64,000 nucleotides of DNA from Amycolatopsis oliviviridis (GTDB taxonomy: Bacteria; Actinomycetota; Actinomycetes; Mycobacteriales; Pseudonocardiaceae), in NCBI RefSeq assembly GCF_014654365.1, contig NZ_BNAY01000013.1, positions 100,931-164,930 on the forward strand, read 5' to 3'. Position numbers and translations under genes: made by a program. Below the pieces are notes generated by a model, which saw only the letters and a list, made by a program, of their open reading frames with translations, made no database searches and was not told the DNA's origin. Positions 55,182 through 64,000 of this stretch are shown in pieces (the stretch's first letter is position 1; every line of letters begins with the position of its first letter).

Positions 55182-55754
55182 TCAGTGAGAGCCAGTGTAG
55201 TACCGGCACGCCTTGCAGGCGTACCGCATTTTGGCCACTCGCCACCGTTTTCGGTAGGCCTCGAGGTGTCCCGGCCGTGGCGGATGCACGCCGAGTCTGT
55301 GGTGACGGCGGATTCGTCGTCCCGCTTCGAAGAGTTCGGTCGCCAGGCCGAGATAGGCGCGCCTGAGCGCGACACCGGGTTCCGTCGCGAGGTTGTCCCG
55401 GCAGAACCGGTGCAGGAGGGCGAGGTCGGGGAGACCGGGCGTTGTCGAGCCAGGGAGGTGCTCGACAACGCCGAGCCCGGGATGTCCCGAGGGGACGGAG
55501 AATCGGGCTGGAAGTCCACAATGGACGCAGGTGAGCGTGCAGCTCAGACATCGGGTGACGTGGCGGATCCGCCGTTCGCGCTGATCCCCGTCGATCGTCT
55601 CGCGAACGTGCCAACCCAAGGGAGCCTCCAAGACCGTGGTGTGTCCTGTGTCACTCTCAATACTGGAGAGTAGGGCTCGCTCCGGTGGTGCGACAGGTCC
55701 AACCGGATGGCTTCCGGGCGGCCGGTCGGCGTAACGCTGGGCGACCGGTTGCAT
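55182..55754 (-). CDS. Hypothetical zinc-ribbon-like protein
   Basis: About 190 residues from an ATG at 55754 that lies inside the repeat array, so the start is doubtful; conserved-looking sequence begins near VLEAPLGWHVRE. Cysteine pairs occur in CLSCTLTCVHCG and near the C-terminus in CKACRYYTGSH, which suggests bound zinc. Codon use is looser than the neighbours (CGA, AGA, AAA codons), hinting at recent arrival. It ends 24 bp before the Fe-S oxidoreductase start on the same strand. Function unknown. Confidence 0.5.
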   Translation of the reverse strand: MQPVAQRYADRPPGSHPVGPVAPPERALLSSIESDTGHTTVLEAPLGWHVRETIDGDQRERRIRHVTRCLSCTLTCVHCGLPARFSVPSGHPGLGVVEHLPGSTTPGLPDLALLHRFCRDNLATEPGVALRRAYLGLATELFEAGRRIRRHHRLGVHPPRPGHLEAYRKRWRVAKMRYACKACRYYTGSH

Positions 55755-55904
55755 CCAGAGGACTAAACGCGGCGGGTGCCAGGCCCGCCGGTCCGCATCC
55801 AGAGGACTAAACGCGGCGGGTAGGCGACCTGCCGGTCCGCATTCAGAGGGCGAAACGCGGCGGGTGCCAGACTCGCCGGTCCGCATTCAGAGGACGAAAC
55901 GCGG
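55749..55904. repeat. Four tandem 44-bp units of the family A palindrome
   Basis: GCATYCAGAGG palindromes begin at 55751, 55795, 55839 and 55883, exactly 44 bp apart. The 20-21 bp between them is also self-complementary and similar in each unit (GGCGGGT..CCGCCGGTC), unlike CRISPR spacers. Units 1-2 have the GACTAAAC core and units 3-4 the G(A/G)CGAAAC core, which indicates stepwise duplication. Confidence 0.9.
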
Positions 55905-56027
55905 AGGGTGGGCGACCACCCCGCACGCTTCCGCACACCGTGACCCACTCGTAGCCGAAAACGGCCCGCCGGGCGTCACGCGCTGGTTATAGTCCTGACC
56001 CGGGGTAATGGGGGAGGGAACGACGGG

Positions 56028-56615
56028 ATGGGCGGGTTCGTCACCGCGGCTCTGGGGTTTCCGGCCGTGCTCTTCAGCTTCCTGCTGATCGTGGTGATCG
56101 GCTACTGGCTGCTGGCACTGTTCGGCGCCGTCGACTCGGACGGCCTCGACGTCCCGGGCGACGGGCTCCTGGCGGGTTTCGGCGGGGTCCCACTGTCCCT
56201 TTCGCTCTCTTTGCTGATCGCATTCACCTGGTTCGCCAGCCTGGCAGGAACGGTTCTACTCGATGATCTGGAGCTTTCGACACCATCGAGGATCGGGCTC
56301 GGGGTCGGCGTGCTCGCCGTCGCGCTCGTCCTCGGCACACTCGGGACGAGGGTGATCGTGGTGCCATTGCGCCGGGTATTCGGCCCCGCGAAGGAGCCGA
56401 GCAGGCGGGACTTCGTCGGTCGCGCCGCCGTCATCCGCACTTCGTCGGTGACGCACGACTTCGGCCAGGCCGAGGTCGCCGCCGCCGACGGGTCGACGGC
56501 CATTGTGGACGTTCGGCAGGCGGGCCGAGGCAACCTGACGGCGGGCAGCCGCGTAGTTCTCTATGACTACGACTCCGAAGGCGAGTTCTTCTGGGTCGAG
56601 TCCTTGGACATCTGA
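56028..56615 (+). CDS. YqiJ/NfeD-like membrane protein with OB-fold
   Basis: A 195-residue protein: three membrane helices (about residues 6-32, 55-78, 90-115) and a C-terminal OB-fold (residues 125-195: GRAAVIRTSSVTHDFGQAEV..VVLYDYDSEGEFFWVESL). It matches the YqiJ class that is encoded next to YqiK flotillins. It starts a three-gene operon, 17 nt before the flotillin gene, and is expected to bind flotillin in membrane microdomains. Confidence 0.85.
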   Translation: MGGFVTAALGFPAVLFSFLLIVVIGYWLLALFGAVDSDGLDVPGDGLLAGFGGVPLSLSLSLLIAFTWFASLAGTVLLDDLELSTPSRIGLGVGVLAVALVLGTLGTRVIVVPLRRVFGPAKEPSRRDFVGRAAVIRTSSVTHDFGQAEVAAADGSTAIVDVRQAGRGNLTAGSRVVLYDYDSEGEFFWVESLDI

Positions 56616-56632
56616 AGCAGAAAAGGAACACT

Positions 56633-58642
56633 ATGGGTGCCATCAGCGTGGGGGCCGGCGTTCTGATCGCCGTGGTAGTTGTCATCCTCCTGGTCTTGCT
56701 CTTCACGATCACCAGGTTGTTCAAAAAGGTGCCGCAGGGGAAGGCACTGATCATTTCGAAGGTCCGCCGCGTCGACGTGACGTTCACCGGCGCGATCGTC
56801 CTGCCGGTGCTGCACAAGGCCGAGATCATGGACACGTCGGTCAAGGCGATGGAGATCACCCGCACCGGTCGTGAGGGCCTGATCTGCCGGGACAACATCC
56901 GCGCCGACATCCGGATCTCGTTCTTCGTCCGGGTCAACAAGACCGTCGAGGACGTCATCAAGGTCGCGCAGGCGATCGGCACCGAACGCGCCAGCCACGA
57001 GGCGACGCTGCAGGAGCTGTTCAACGCCAAGTTCTCCGAGGCGCTGAAAACCGTCGGGAAGCAGCTCGACTTCGTGGATCTCTACACCAAGCGCCACGAA
57101 TTCCGCGACCAGATCATCCGCGTCATCGGCACCGACCTCAACGGGTACAGCCTGGAGGACGCGGCCATCGACTACCTCGAGCAGACGCCGATGGCGCAGC
57201 TCGACTCCGCGAACATCCTCGACGCGCAGGGTATCCGCAAGATCACCGAGCTGACCGCGATCGAGCACGTGCGCACCAACGAGTTCCGCCGCAGCGAGGA
57301 AAAAGAGATCACCCGCCAGAACGTGGACGCCAAGGAGGCGATCCTCGAACTGGAGCGGCGGCAGGCCGATGCCGAGATCAAGCAGCGCCGCGAGGTCGAG
57401 ACCATGCGGGCGCGCGAAGAGGCCGAGATCGCCAAGGTCCAGGCGGAGGAGCGGCTCAAGTCGCAGGCCGCCGGACTGCGCACCGACGAGCAGCTCGGCA
57501 TCCAGCACCAGAACCAGCAGCGTGAGATCGAGGTCGCGGGCAAGAACCGCGAGCGCGTCATCGCCATCGAGAGCGAGCGCATCGAGAAGGACAGGCTGCT
57601 GGAGGTCATCGGCCGCGAACGCGAGACCGAGCTGTCCCGGATCGCCAAGGACAAGGAAGTCGAGACCGAGAAGCGGTCCATCGCCGAGGTGATCCGCGAG
57701 CGGATCGCGGTCGAGAAGACCGTGGCGGAGCAGGAAGAGAACATCAAGAAGCTCCGCGTCGTCGAGGAGGCGCAGCGTCAGCGCGAGGCCACGATCATCC
57801 GGGCCGAGGCGGAGGCGCAGGAGAACCTCGTCAAGGACATCAAGGCCGCGGAAGCCGCCGAGGCGGCCGCCAAGCACAAGGCCCGCGAGGAACTGACGCT
57901 GGCCGAGGCGCGGCAGCAGGCCGCCGAGCTGGAGACCCGCGCGAAGATCCGCCTGGCCGAGGGCATCCAGGCCGAGGAGGCCGCCGTCGGCCTCGCCGCG
58001 GCGCAGGTCAAGGAACGCGACGCCGACGCGCTGGAGAAGGTCGGCCGTGCCGAGGCGATCGTCGAACGCGAGAAGGCGGTCGTGCTCGCCGACGCGATGC
58101 GCGACAAGCTCAAGGGCGAGGCCGAAGGTCTCACCGAGAAGGCCGCCGCGATGGCCGCGCTCGACAGCGCCAGCCGCGACCACGAGGAGTACCGCCTGCG
58201 CCTGGAGGCGGAGAAGGAGATCCGGCTCGCCGCGCTCAAAGTGCAGCGCGAGGTCGCCGAGGCGCAGGCCACGGTGCTCGGCATCGGGCTGGAGAAGGCC
58301 GACATCGACATCGTCGGCGGCGAGACGATGTTCTTCGAGAAGGTCATCGGCTCGATCGGGCTGGGCAAGAGCGTCGACGGATTCGTCGAGCACTCGGACG
58401 TCGTCCAGACGCTCGGGAAGTCGTGGCTCGACGGTTCGGGCAGCTTCACCGACGACATCGGCAAGCTGCTCGGCTCGGTGAGCACGGAGGACGTGAAGAA
58501 CCTGACGCTGTCGGCCTTCCTGGCCAAGCAGCTGCAGGCGGGCGGCCCGGACAGCGGCAAGGTGCAGGAACTGCTCGCCATGGCGCAGCGGCTCGGCCTC
58601 GCCGACAAGTCCGTCGCCGCCCTCGCCCCCGCGAAGCAGTGA
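56633..58642 (+). CDS. Flotillin (YqiK-like, SPFH domain)
   Basis: A 669-residue flotillin. One N-terminal membrane helix (residues 6-27), SPFH/band-7 domain to about 210, then long Glu/Ala/Arg-rich coiled coils to about 530 and a C-terminal region. Longer than FloT (about 510) and close to E. coli YqiK. Flotillins assemble into membrane-bound cages and organise microdomains. Its stop overlaps the start of the giant ATPase (GTGA), so the two are made together and probably form one complex. Confidence 0.93.
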   Translation: MGAISVGAGVLIAVVVVILLVLLFTITRLFKKVPQGKALIISKVRRVDVTFTGAIVLPVLHKAEIMDTSVKAMEITRTGREGLICRDNIRADIRISFFVRVNKTVEDVIKVAQAIGTERASHEATLQELFNAKFSEALKTVGKQLDFVDLYTKRHEFRDQIIRVIGTDLNGYSLEDAAIDYLEQTPMAQLDSANILDAQGIRKITELTAIEHVRTNEFRRSEEKEITRQNVDAKEAILELERRQADAEIKQRREVETMRAREEAEIAKVQAEERLKSQAAGLRTDEQLGIQHQNQQREIEVAGKNRERVIAIESERIEKDRLLEVIGRERETELSRIAKDKEVETEKRSIAEVIRERIAVEKTVAEQEENIKKLRVVEEAQRQREATIIRAEAEAQENLVKDIKAAEAAEAAAKHKAREELTLAEARQQAAELETRAKIRLAEGIQAEEAAVGLAAAQVKERDADALEKVGRAEAIVEREKAVVLADAMRDKLKGEAEGLTEKAAAMAALDSASRDHEEYRLRLEAEKEIRLAALKVQREVAEAQATVLGIGLEKADIDIVGGETMFFEKVIGSIGLGKSVDGFVEHSDVVQTLGKSWLDGSGSFTDDIGKLLGSVSTEDVKNLTLSAFLAKQLQAGGPDSGKVQELLAMAQRLGLADKSVAALAPAKQ

Positions 58643-61600
58643 CGGCGACCGAACCGGCGGCGGGAGCGGAGCAGCAGCTGGACGCGGGCACCTACGAGGT
58701 GCTCCGCGCCCGGCTCGCCGCACAGGCCGCCGAACTGGCCAAACGCGCGGACGAACTCAACACCGCGCGGCTCGGGGTCTTCGGCAGCGCGCAGCTCGCG
58801 CTGATCGGCACGGAGCGGATCCGCACCGCGAACAACTGCGTGCCCCGCGACGTCGTGTCGGTCGGCGGGCGGATGTTGTTCGGCTACAACGTCTTCATCG
58901 GGCTCAAACCCGAGACGACGGTCGACGACGTCTTCTCGCTGCACGGCTTCAGTCATGACGAAGAAGCTTTTCGCTTCGACGACGTGCCCGCCGAAGAGCT
59001 GCCGGGACTGTTGCGCGACGAGCAGTTCGTCCGCGACTTCGCCGAGCTGTACCGGTACTACCGGCAGGCGAAGCTCCTGCAGTTGCGCCGGGTCGAGGGC
59101 AAACTGCTCGCGGTCTTCCAGATCGGCCCGCGGACCGAGGACATCCGCGTGCTGCGCTGGGGTATCGCCGCCGACGGCACCGTGTCCTATGTGGACAGCC
59201 GGGGCGAACGCGATCACGTCTTCCCGCCGTCGCACGACTTCGAATGGATCGAGACCAGCCGCGAACAACACGTCCTCGGGCGGCATCCGCACATCTCGAT
59301 CGAGGACGAGGTGTTCGTCGAGACCGTCGGCGGCAACCTGACGATCAAGATCGAGAACAACACCGAGACCGGTGAGGGTGTCTACTCCGAGCCGGTCGAC
59401 GAGCCGCTGCAGAGCCTGGCGGACGCCGAGGTGTCGTACGCCCGGATCGGGCCGCTGATCCTGCTGCGGATGCTGCCGTACAAGGAGACCGAGCACCGGT
59501 ATCTGGTGTTCAACACCCGCACCCGGGACGTGGTGCGCCTCGACGGGATCGGGCAGGCGTGCCAGCGGCTGCCCGAGGACCACGGCATCATCTTCCCAGG
59601 CGGGTACTACCTCGACACGGGTGTCAGCAAGACGTTCGACACCACGGTGGACGAGCTCGAATTCGAGCGCGTGATCCGCTCGCCCAACGGGGAGGACGTG
59701 CTCTACGTCTTCCACGCGCGGGCCGAGGGACGCTCGCTTCTCCTGCCGTACAACGTGATCCGCAAAGAGGTCTCGAACCCGATCCCGTGCCACGGGTACT
59801 CGCTGTTCGACGACGGCACGATGGTGCTGTTCCGCGCGCTGTCCGACGAGCCGAGCCGCGTGCACCCGATGCAGGTGTGGCGGACGCCGTTCCAGTCGGA
59901 CACCTACGCCGCGTCGCAGCCGGCCGGGACGGGGCCGCTGGAGCGGGTCGGCAACGCCGATCTGGTCCGCGGGATCTCCGACTGTCTTTCGATCGGCCGG
60001 ATGGTCGGCGAGATGGCGCCGTCGGCGGCGGTGTTCGAAGCCCTGATCGCCGCGTGCGCACGGGTTTTCGATCACTACCACTGGCTGGGCGAGGCCGAGC
60101 TCGGTGATCTGCGGTCGCCGCTTTCGGACGTCCGGGTCACCGCGGAGCAGGTGCTCGACGAGTTCGAGACGGTCACCTCGCTCACCGCGCAGGCGGCCGA
60201 GGCCGTCGAAGAGGCGGCCGCGGAAACCGCGTCGCTCGTGCGGAGGGTGCGCGGCGAGGCGCTGAACGCGGCCGACGCCTGGGTGCGCAGGCTCGCCGAA
60301 ATGCACCGTGCGCGCGGACATCTCGTCACCGTCCGGGAACTGCGGTACGTCGACACCGAGCGCGTCGACAAGCTGATCGCCGACCTGGACACGGAATTCG
60401 GCGAGGCCGCGCAGCGGGCCGTCCGGTTCCTCCAGGGCGAGGACGCGTTCACGGGTTACCACGCCAAGGTCGACAGGCTGATCGAGGCCGCGGGCTCGAT
60501 CTCCACCGTCGCGGAAGCGGTTCCGGTCGCCGAACAGCTGGACGAACAGTCCGGCGGGCTCGAAGTGCTGACCGACGTCGTCGGCGGGCTGGAGATCGCG
60601 GACGCCGTGGTGCGGACGAAGATCCTCGAACGCGTCGGCGAGGTCATCGGCGCGGTCAACCGGGCTCGGGCCACCCTCGACGCGCGGCGCAAGGAGCTGC
60701 TGGAGACCGAGGGCCGGGCGGAGTTCGCCGCCGAGTTCGCGCTGCTCGCGCAGGCCATCACCGGCGGGCTCGCGGTCGCGGACACCCCGGACCGCTGCGA
60801 CGAGCAGCTCGGCAGATTGCTGCTGCAGCTGGAAAACCTCGAATCGCGGTTCGGCGAGTTCGACGACTTCCTGGTGTCGCTGGGGGAGAAGCGCACCGAC
60901 GTCTACGAGGCGTTCTCCTCGCGCAAGCAGGCACTGCTCGACGAACGGGCGCGTCGCGCCGACCGGCTGGTCGATTCGGCCGAACGGATCCTCGCGAGCG
61001 TGACCAGGCGCGTCGGCACGCTCGGCTCGGTCGACGAGATCAACACCTACTTCGCCTCCGACCCGATGGTCGCGAAGCTGCGCAGCGTCGTCACCGAGCT
61101 GCGTGAACTCGGCGACCAGGTGCGCGCCGAAGAGCTCGAAGGCCGAGTCAAGGCGGCTCGCCAGGAAGCCGGCCGCGCGCTGCGGGACAGGCTCGACCTC
61201 TACGGCGAGGGCGGGGAGACGATCCGCCTGGGCCGCAACACTTTCGCGGTCAACACCCAGGACATCGACCTCACCCTGGTGCCGCACGACGGCGGGATGA
61301 AGTTCGCGATCACCGGGACCGACTACCGCTCGCCCGTCCGCGACGAGTCGTTCGAGGCGACACGGCCGTACTGGGATCAGCTGCTGGTCTCGGAGTCGCC
61401 CGAGGTCTATCGCGCCGAGTATCTGGCGACGTCGATCCTCGACGAACGGCCGGATCTGCAAGAGGCCGACCTGCTGGAAGTCGTCCGGCGCGTCGCGGGG
61501 GACCGCTACGACGAGGGTTACGCGCGCGGCGTGCACGACCACGACGCGGCGGCGATCCTGTCGGCGCTGCTGCGGTTGCGGTCCGCCGCCGGATTGCTGC

Positions 61601-63525
61601 GGTACCCGCCCGCGGCGAGGGCCGCCGCTCAGTTGTTCTGGGCTTTCGGCGTCGAAGAAGCGGCGAAGTCCGCGTGGACGACGCGCGCCGCGTCGCTCGC
61701 GCGGGTGCGGGAAGCGTTCGGCCACACCACGGCGATCGACTCGTTGGCAGGCGAGTTCGCCGAGGCGATGGCCGCGTTCACCGCGTCGTCCGGGCTGACG
61801 CTGGACCTCGAATTCGCCGGTGAGTACCTGTTCGAGGAACTCGCCGACGCGTCACCGGGGTTCGTCACCAGTGGTGGCGCGCGGACGCTGCTCGACAAGT
61901 TCCGGCTCGACCGCCGGAGCTTCGCCGAAGACCTGCGAGCGCTGGAAGACCTCGCCGATCGCCACCAGCTCGCCGAAGCCTGGCTTTCGTCCTTTGTGGA
62001 CTCGGCCGGGATTCCGGGCGACGAGCTGGCGGAGGCCGTCGCGATGGAACTCACCGATCTGCCGCGCTACGAGTCGTCGGCGGAGCTTTCGGCCACTGTG
62101 GACGGTCTGCTCGGCTCGCATCCGCGAATCGTCAACCGGTCCCTGACCCTGCGGCTCGACGAGACGCTGGCCAGGACGCGGCGGTTCCGGCGTGACCGGG
62201 TGCCGGGTTTCCGGGCGTATCAACGGCAGCGCAACGAACTGGTGGCCGCCGAACGGGACAGGCTGCGGCTGGCCGAGTACAAGCCGAAGGTGATGAGTGC
62301 CTTCGTGCGCAACAGGCTGCTCGACGAGGTCTACTTGCCGCTGATCGGCGACAACCTCGCCAAGCAGCTCGGCGCGACCGGCGACGCCCGGCGCACCGAC
62401 CAGTCCGGTCTGCTGTTGTTGATCTCGCCGCCCGGCTACGGCAAGACGACACTCATGGAGTACGTCGCGAGCCGCCTCGGGCTGGTGTTCGTCAAGGTGA
62501 ACGGGCCGGCGCTCGGGCATGAGGTCACGTCGGTGGATCCGGCGGACGCGCCCAACGCGACCGCGCGGCAGGAGGTCGAGAAGATCTCGTTCGCGCTGGA
62601 GCAGGGCAACAACGTGCTGCTGTATCTGGACGACATCCAGCACACCTCGCCGGAACTGCTGCAGAAGTTCATTTCGCTGTGCGACGCGCAACGGCGGATG
62701 GAAGGCGTGTGGGAAGGCCAGACGCGGACCTATGACCTGCGTGGCAAGCGGTTCGCCGTCTGCATGGCCGGTAACCCGTACACCGAGCAGGGGAAGCGGT
62801 TCCGGATCCCGGACATGCTCGCCAACCGCGCGGACGTGTGGAACCTCGGCGATGTGCTGTCCGGTAAGGAAGAGCTGTTCGCGCTGAGCTACATCGAGAA
62901 CTCGCTCACCGCGAACACCGTACTGGCCCCGCTGGTCTCGCGGGAACGGTCCGATGTGGACGTTCTCGTGCGGCTCGCCCGCGGCGACGGCGCCGTCCGG
63001 GCGGACCAGCTGAAGCACGCGTACTCGGCGACCGAACTGGAGCAGATCCTCGCCGTGCTCCGGAAACTGATCCAGGTGCAGCGGATCGTCCTGAAGAACA
63101 ATCAGGCGTACATCGCTTCTGCCGCGCAGGCGGACGCGTCGCGGGTCGAACCGCCGTTCCAGCTGCAGGGTTCGTACCGGAACATGAACAAGCTCGCCGG
63201 CCGGATCGTGCCCGCGATGAACGACGCCGAACTGGAAGCGCTGATCGACGACCACTACGCCGGTGAGGCGCAAACGCTCACCTCGGGCGCGGAGGCGAAC
63301 CTGCTGAAGCTGGCCGAATTGCGCGGACGGCTGAGCGCCTCGGAGGAGCAGCGGTGGGCGGACGTCAAGGCCGCTTACCTTCGTGCGCAGGCGCTCGGCG
63401 GGGACGACGAGGACCCGATGAGCCGGGCGGTCGGCGCCATGGGGCTGCTGGCGGACCGGGTCGGTGCGGTGGAAGCGGCCATCGAACGTGCTTCGGAGCG
63501 GATGGTCGTCCGGGATGTGATGTAG
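58639..63525 (+). CDS. Giant AAA ATPase of the DUF3686 / DNA-repair-ATPase class
   Basis: A 1628-residue cytoplasmic protein. Residues 1-~470 are a beta-rich domain of the DUF3686 type; residues ~500-1000 are mainly coiled coil; a AAA module lies at about 1240-1470 with Walker A SPPGYGKTTL (near 1263-1272), Walker B NVLLYLDDIQ (near 1325) and sensor MAGNPYTE. GTG start at 58639 overlaps the flotillin stop. Databases call such proteins DNA repair ATPases on weak grounds; coupling to a flotillin and a YqiJ protein argues for a membrane-linked machine. A hairpin terminator follows. Confidence 0.88.
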   Translation: MTATEPAAGAEQQLDAGTYEVLRARLAAQAAELAKRADELNTARLGVFGSAQLALIGTERIRTANNCVPRDVVSVGGRMLFGYNVFIGLKPETTVDDVFSLHGFSHDEEAFRFDDVPAEELPGLLRDEQFVRDFAELYRYYRQAKLLQLRRVEGKLLAVFQIGPRTEDIRVLRWGIAADGTVSYVDSRGERDHVFPPSHDFEWIETSREQHVLGRHPHISIEDEVFVETVGGNLTIKIENNTETGEGVYSEPVDEPLQSLADAEVSYARIGPLILLRMLPYKETEHRYLVFNTRTRDVVRLDGIGQACQRLPEDHGIIFPGGYYLDTGVSKTFDTTVDELEFERVIRSPNGEDVLYVFHARAEGRSLLLPYNVIRKEVSNPIPCHGYSLFDDGTMVLFRALSDEPSRVHPMQVWRTPFQSDTYAASQPAGTGPLERVGNADLVRGISDCLSIGRMVGEMAPSAAVFEALIAACARVFDHYHWLGEAELGDLRSPLSDVRVTAEQVLDEFETVTSLTAQAAEAVEEAAAETASLVRRVRGEALNAADAWVRRLAEMHRARGHLVTVRELRYVDTERVDKLIADLDTEFGEAAQRAVRFLQGEDAFTGYHAKVDRLIEAAGSISTVAEAVPVAEQLDEQSGGLEVLTDVVGGLEIADAVVRTKILERVGEVIGAVNRARATLDARRKELLETEGRAEFAAEFALLAQAITGGLAVADTPDRCDEQLGRLLLQLENLESRFGEFDDFLVSLGEKRTDVYEAFSSRKQALLDERARRADRLVDSAERILASVTRRVGTLGSVDEINTYFASDPMVAKLRSVVTELRELGDQVRAEELEGRVKAARQEAGRALRDRLDLYGEGGETIRLGRNTFAVNTQDIDLTLVPHDGGMKFAITGTDYRSPVRDESFEATRPYWDQLLVSESPEVYRAEYLATSILDERPDLQEADLLEVVRRVAGDRYDEGYARGVHDHDAAAILSALLRLRSAAGLLRYPPAARAAAQLFWAFGVEEAAKSAWTTRAASLARVREAFGHTTAIDSLAGEFAEAMAAFTASSGLTLDLEFAGEYLFEELADASPGFVTSGGARTLLDKFRLDRRSFAEDLRALEDLADRHQLAEAWLSSFVDSAGIPGDELAEAVAMELTDLPRYESSAELSATVDGLLGSHPRIVNRSLTLRLDETLARTRRFRRDRVPGFRAYQRQRNELVAAERDRLRLAEYKPKVMSAFVRNRLLDEVYLPLIGDNLAKQLGATGDARRTDQSGLLLLISPPGYGKTTLMEYVASRLGLVFVKVNGPALGHEVTSVDPADAPNATARQEVEKISFALEQGNNVLLYLDDIQHTSPELLQKFISLCDAQRRMEGVWEGQTRTYDLRGKRFAVCMAGNPYTEQGKRFRIPDMLANRADVWNLGDVLSGKEELFALSYIENSLTANTVLAPLVSRERSDVDVLVRLARGDGAVRADQLKHAYSATELEQILAVLRKLIQVQRIVLKNNQAYIASAAQADASRVEPPFQLQGSYRNMNKLAGRIVPAMNDAELEALIDDHYAGEAQTLTSGAEANLLKLAELRGRLSASEEQRWADVKAAYLRAQALGGDDEDPMSRAVGAMGLLADRVGAVEAAIERASERMVVRDVM

Positions 63526-63528
63526 GGG

Positions 63529-63565
63529 CCGCGAGGCGTTGCCGGAAAACGGCGACGCCTCGCGG
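63529..63565 (+). terminator. Hairpin terminator after the AAA gene
   Basis: CCGCGAGGCGTTGCCG, loop GAAAA, CGGCGACGCCTCGCGG: a 16-bp stem with one G-U pair, 3 bp after the stop codon. Confidence 0.88.
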
Positions 63566-63600
63566 TGTCTGCGTGATCGGAAACTGTCGGTGGTCGGTCG

Positions 63601-63606
63601 TATGTT
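63601..63606 (+). promoter_or_regulatory. -10 element of DUF222 gene
   Basis: TATGTT ends 6 bp before the GTG at 63613, and no ribosome site is visible; a leaderless transcript is likely. Confidence 0.45.
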
Positions 63607-63612
63607 GCTCGG

Positions 63613-64000
63613 GTGGACACACGCGAAGCCACACCTGTGGCATTACTCGAAAAACTCACTGAACCCGGAAGTCTGGAGCCGGTCAACGCTGCCGTCTTCT
63701 CTTTGGACGACGCCGATTGTGTTGCTGTTGCGCAGGCGGCGTCGGCGGGGATCGCGCAGCTGGAGGCGGTCCGGTTCCGGGCGATCGCTCAGCTGAACCG
63801 GCACCGCGACAGTGCGCGGAGTGTGACACAGGAGGTCGCGCTCGAATTGTCTCTTGTGGACAATCACGCGGGTGCGATGGTCGCCGCCGCCGACGTGTTG
63901 ACCACCCGTCTGCCCCGCACCCTGGGACTGATGGACCAGGGAAAGCTGGCCGGGTTCAGCGCGATGAAAGTCGCCGCGGCCACCGCCTGGCTGTCGGACG
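63613..64000 (+). CDS. DUF222/HNH-family (13E12-type) protein, N-terminal part
   Basis: 129 residues from GTG 63613 to the window end, frame still open. The helical DUF222 region is recognisable (AQLEAVRFRAIAQLNRH, ALELSLVDNHAGAMVAAADV, LTTRLPRTLGLMDQGKLAGF). In complete members it is followed by an HNH nuclease domain, which would lie beyond the window. These genes are present in many copies in actinobacteria; some lie in or near mobile regions. Confidence 0.85.
   Translation, partial: MDTREATPVALLEKLTEPGSLEPVNAAVFSLDDADCVAVAQAASAGIAQLEAVRFRAIAQLNRHRDSARSVTQEVALELSLVDNHAGAMVAAADVLTTRLPRTLGLMDQGKLAGFSAMKVAAATAWLSD

Noticed and set aside
55185..55673. Plus-strand frame opposite the zinc-ribbon-like gene
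   Set aside because: No domain, no ribosome site, and the minus frame carries paired cysteines and better context.
55749..55904. CRISPR-like array
   Set aside because: Regular spacing, but only four units, the spacers are similar to each other and self-complementary, and there are no cas genes.
57778..61725. Very long open frame on the minus strand under the flotillin and AAA genes
   Set aside because: It is the antisense of strong coding sequence; composition is Arg/Val/Asp-rich without any domain and it follows from the high GC at third positions.

Overview
The window is GC-rich actinobacterial chromosome. Gene content suggests a Pseudonocardiaceae member close to Amycolatopsis: an AfsR/SARP regulator, a MocR regulator, a DasABC-like sugar importer with a DasR-type operator, an OtrA-like ribosomal protection protein, an F420/FMN LLM enzyme, a DUF222/HNH protein, and many intergenic palindromes of a few repeated families. 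The genus is inferred from content only. No rRNA, tRNA, CRISPR array, insertion sequence or prophage was seen.

Layout. 1-3.0 kb: tail of a degenerate EAL-domain protein, an Rv1733c-like membrane protein, a palindrome-rich spacer, and a TetR/tautomerase operon with a likely operator. 3.0-11.3 kb: the most interesting region. A translationally coupled operon (3811-8714) encodes an MDR dehydrogenase, an active-site-deficient 6-pyruvoyl-tetrahydropterin synthase homologue, a glycosyltransferase, a methyltransferase, a flippase-like membrane protein and a GTP cyclohydrolase II paralogue with Met at the position that switches the product to the formylated pyrimidine FAPy. It is flanked by a CDP-alcohol phosphatidyltransferase, a creatininase-family protein (the fold of archaeal FAPy deformylase), an inositol-monophosphatase-like phosphatase and a second, apparently degenerate glycosyltransferase. 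Together they look like a pathway turning GTP into an unknown modified, glycosylated and possibly membrane-associated pyrimidine or pterin product.

11.4-24.2 kb: GNAT protein, M14 carboxypeptidase, a tetracycline-type ribosomal protection protein in an operon with an LLM oxidoreductase, then a Das-like chito-oligosaccharide ABC importer with a GH3 hexosaminidase and a dre-like operator, a DoxX protein, and a secreted metalloprotease with a ricin-type lectin domain. 24.2-42.9 kb: regulators with their neighbours (TetR/thioesterase, GAF-SpoIIE phosphatase, AfsR-like, MocR/aldo-keto reductase, WYL/epoxide hydrolase, PucR/YncE-like protein), several with clear inverted-repeat operators, plus small enzymes and a sulfatase-like membrane protein.

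42.9-55.2 kb: a PhoD-like phosphatase frame that lacks its own stop and runs into htpG, htpG with a probable leaderless promoter, a siderophore ABC importer with an iron box, a second metal (Mn/Zn/Fe) ABC importer, and a membrane Fe-S oxidoreductase. 55.2-63.5 kb: a zinc-ribbon-like protein, a 44-bp tandem array of palindromes, and a three-gene YqiJ-like/flotillin/giant AAA ATPase operon, probably a membrane-associated stress or defence module of unknown function. The window ends inside a DUF222/HNH gene.
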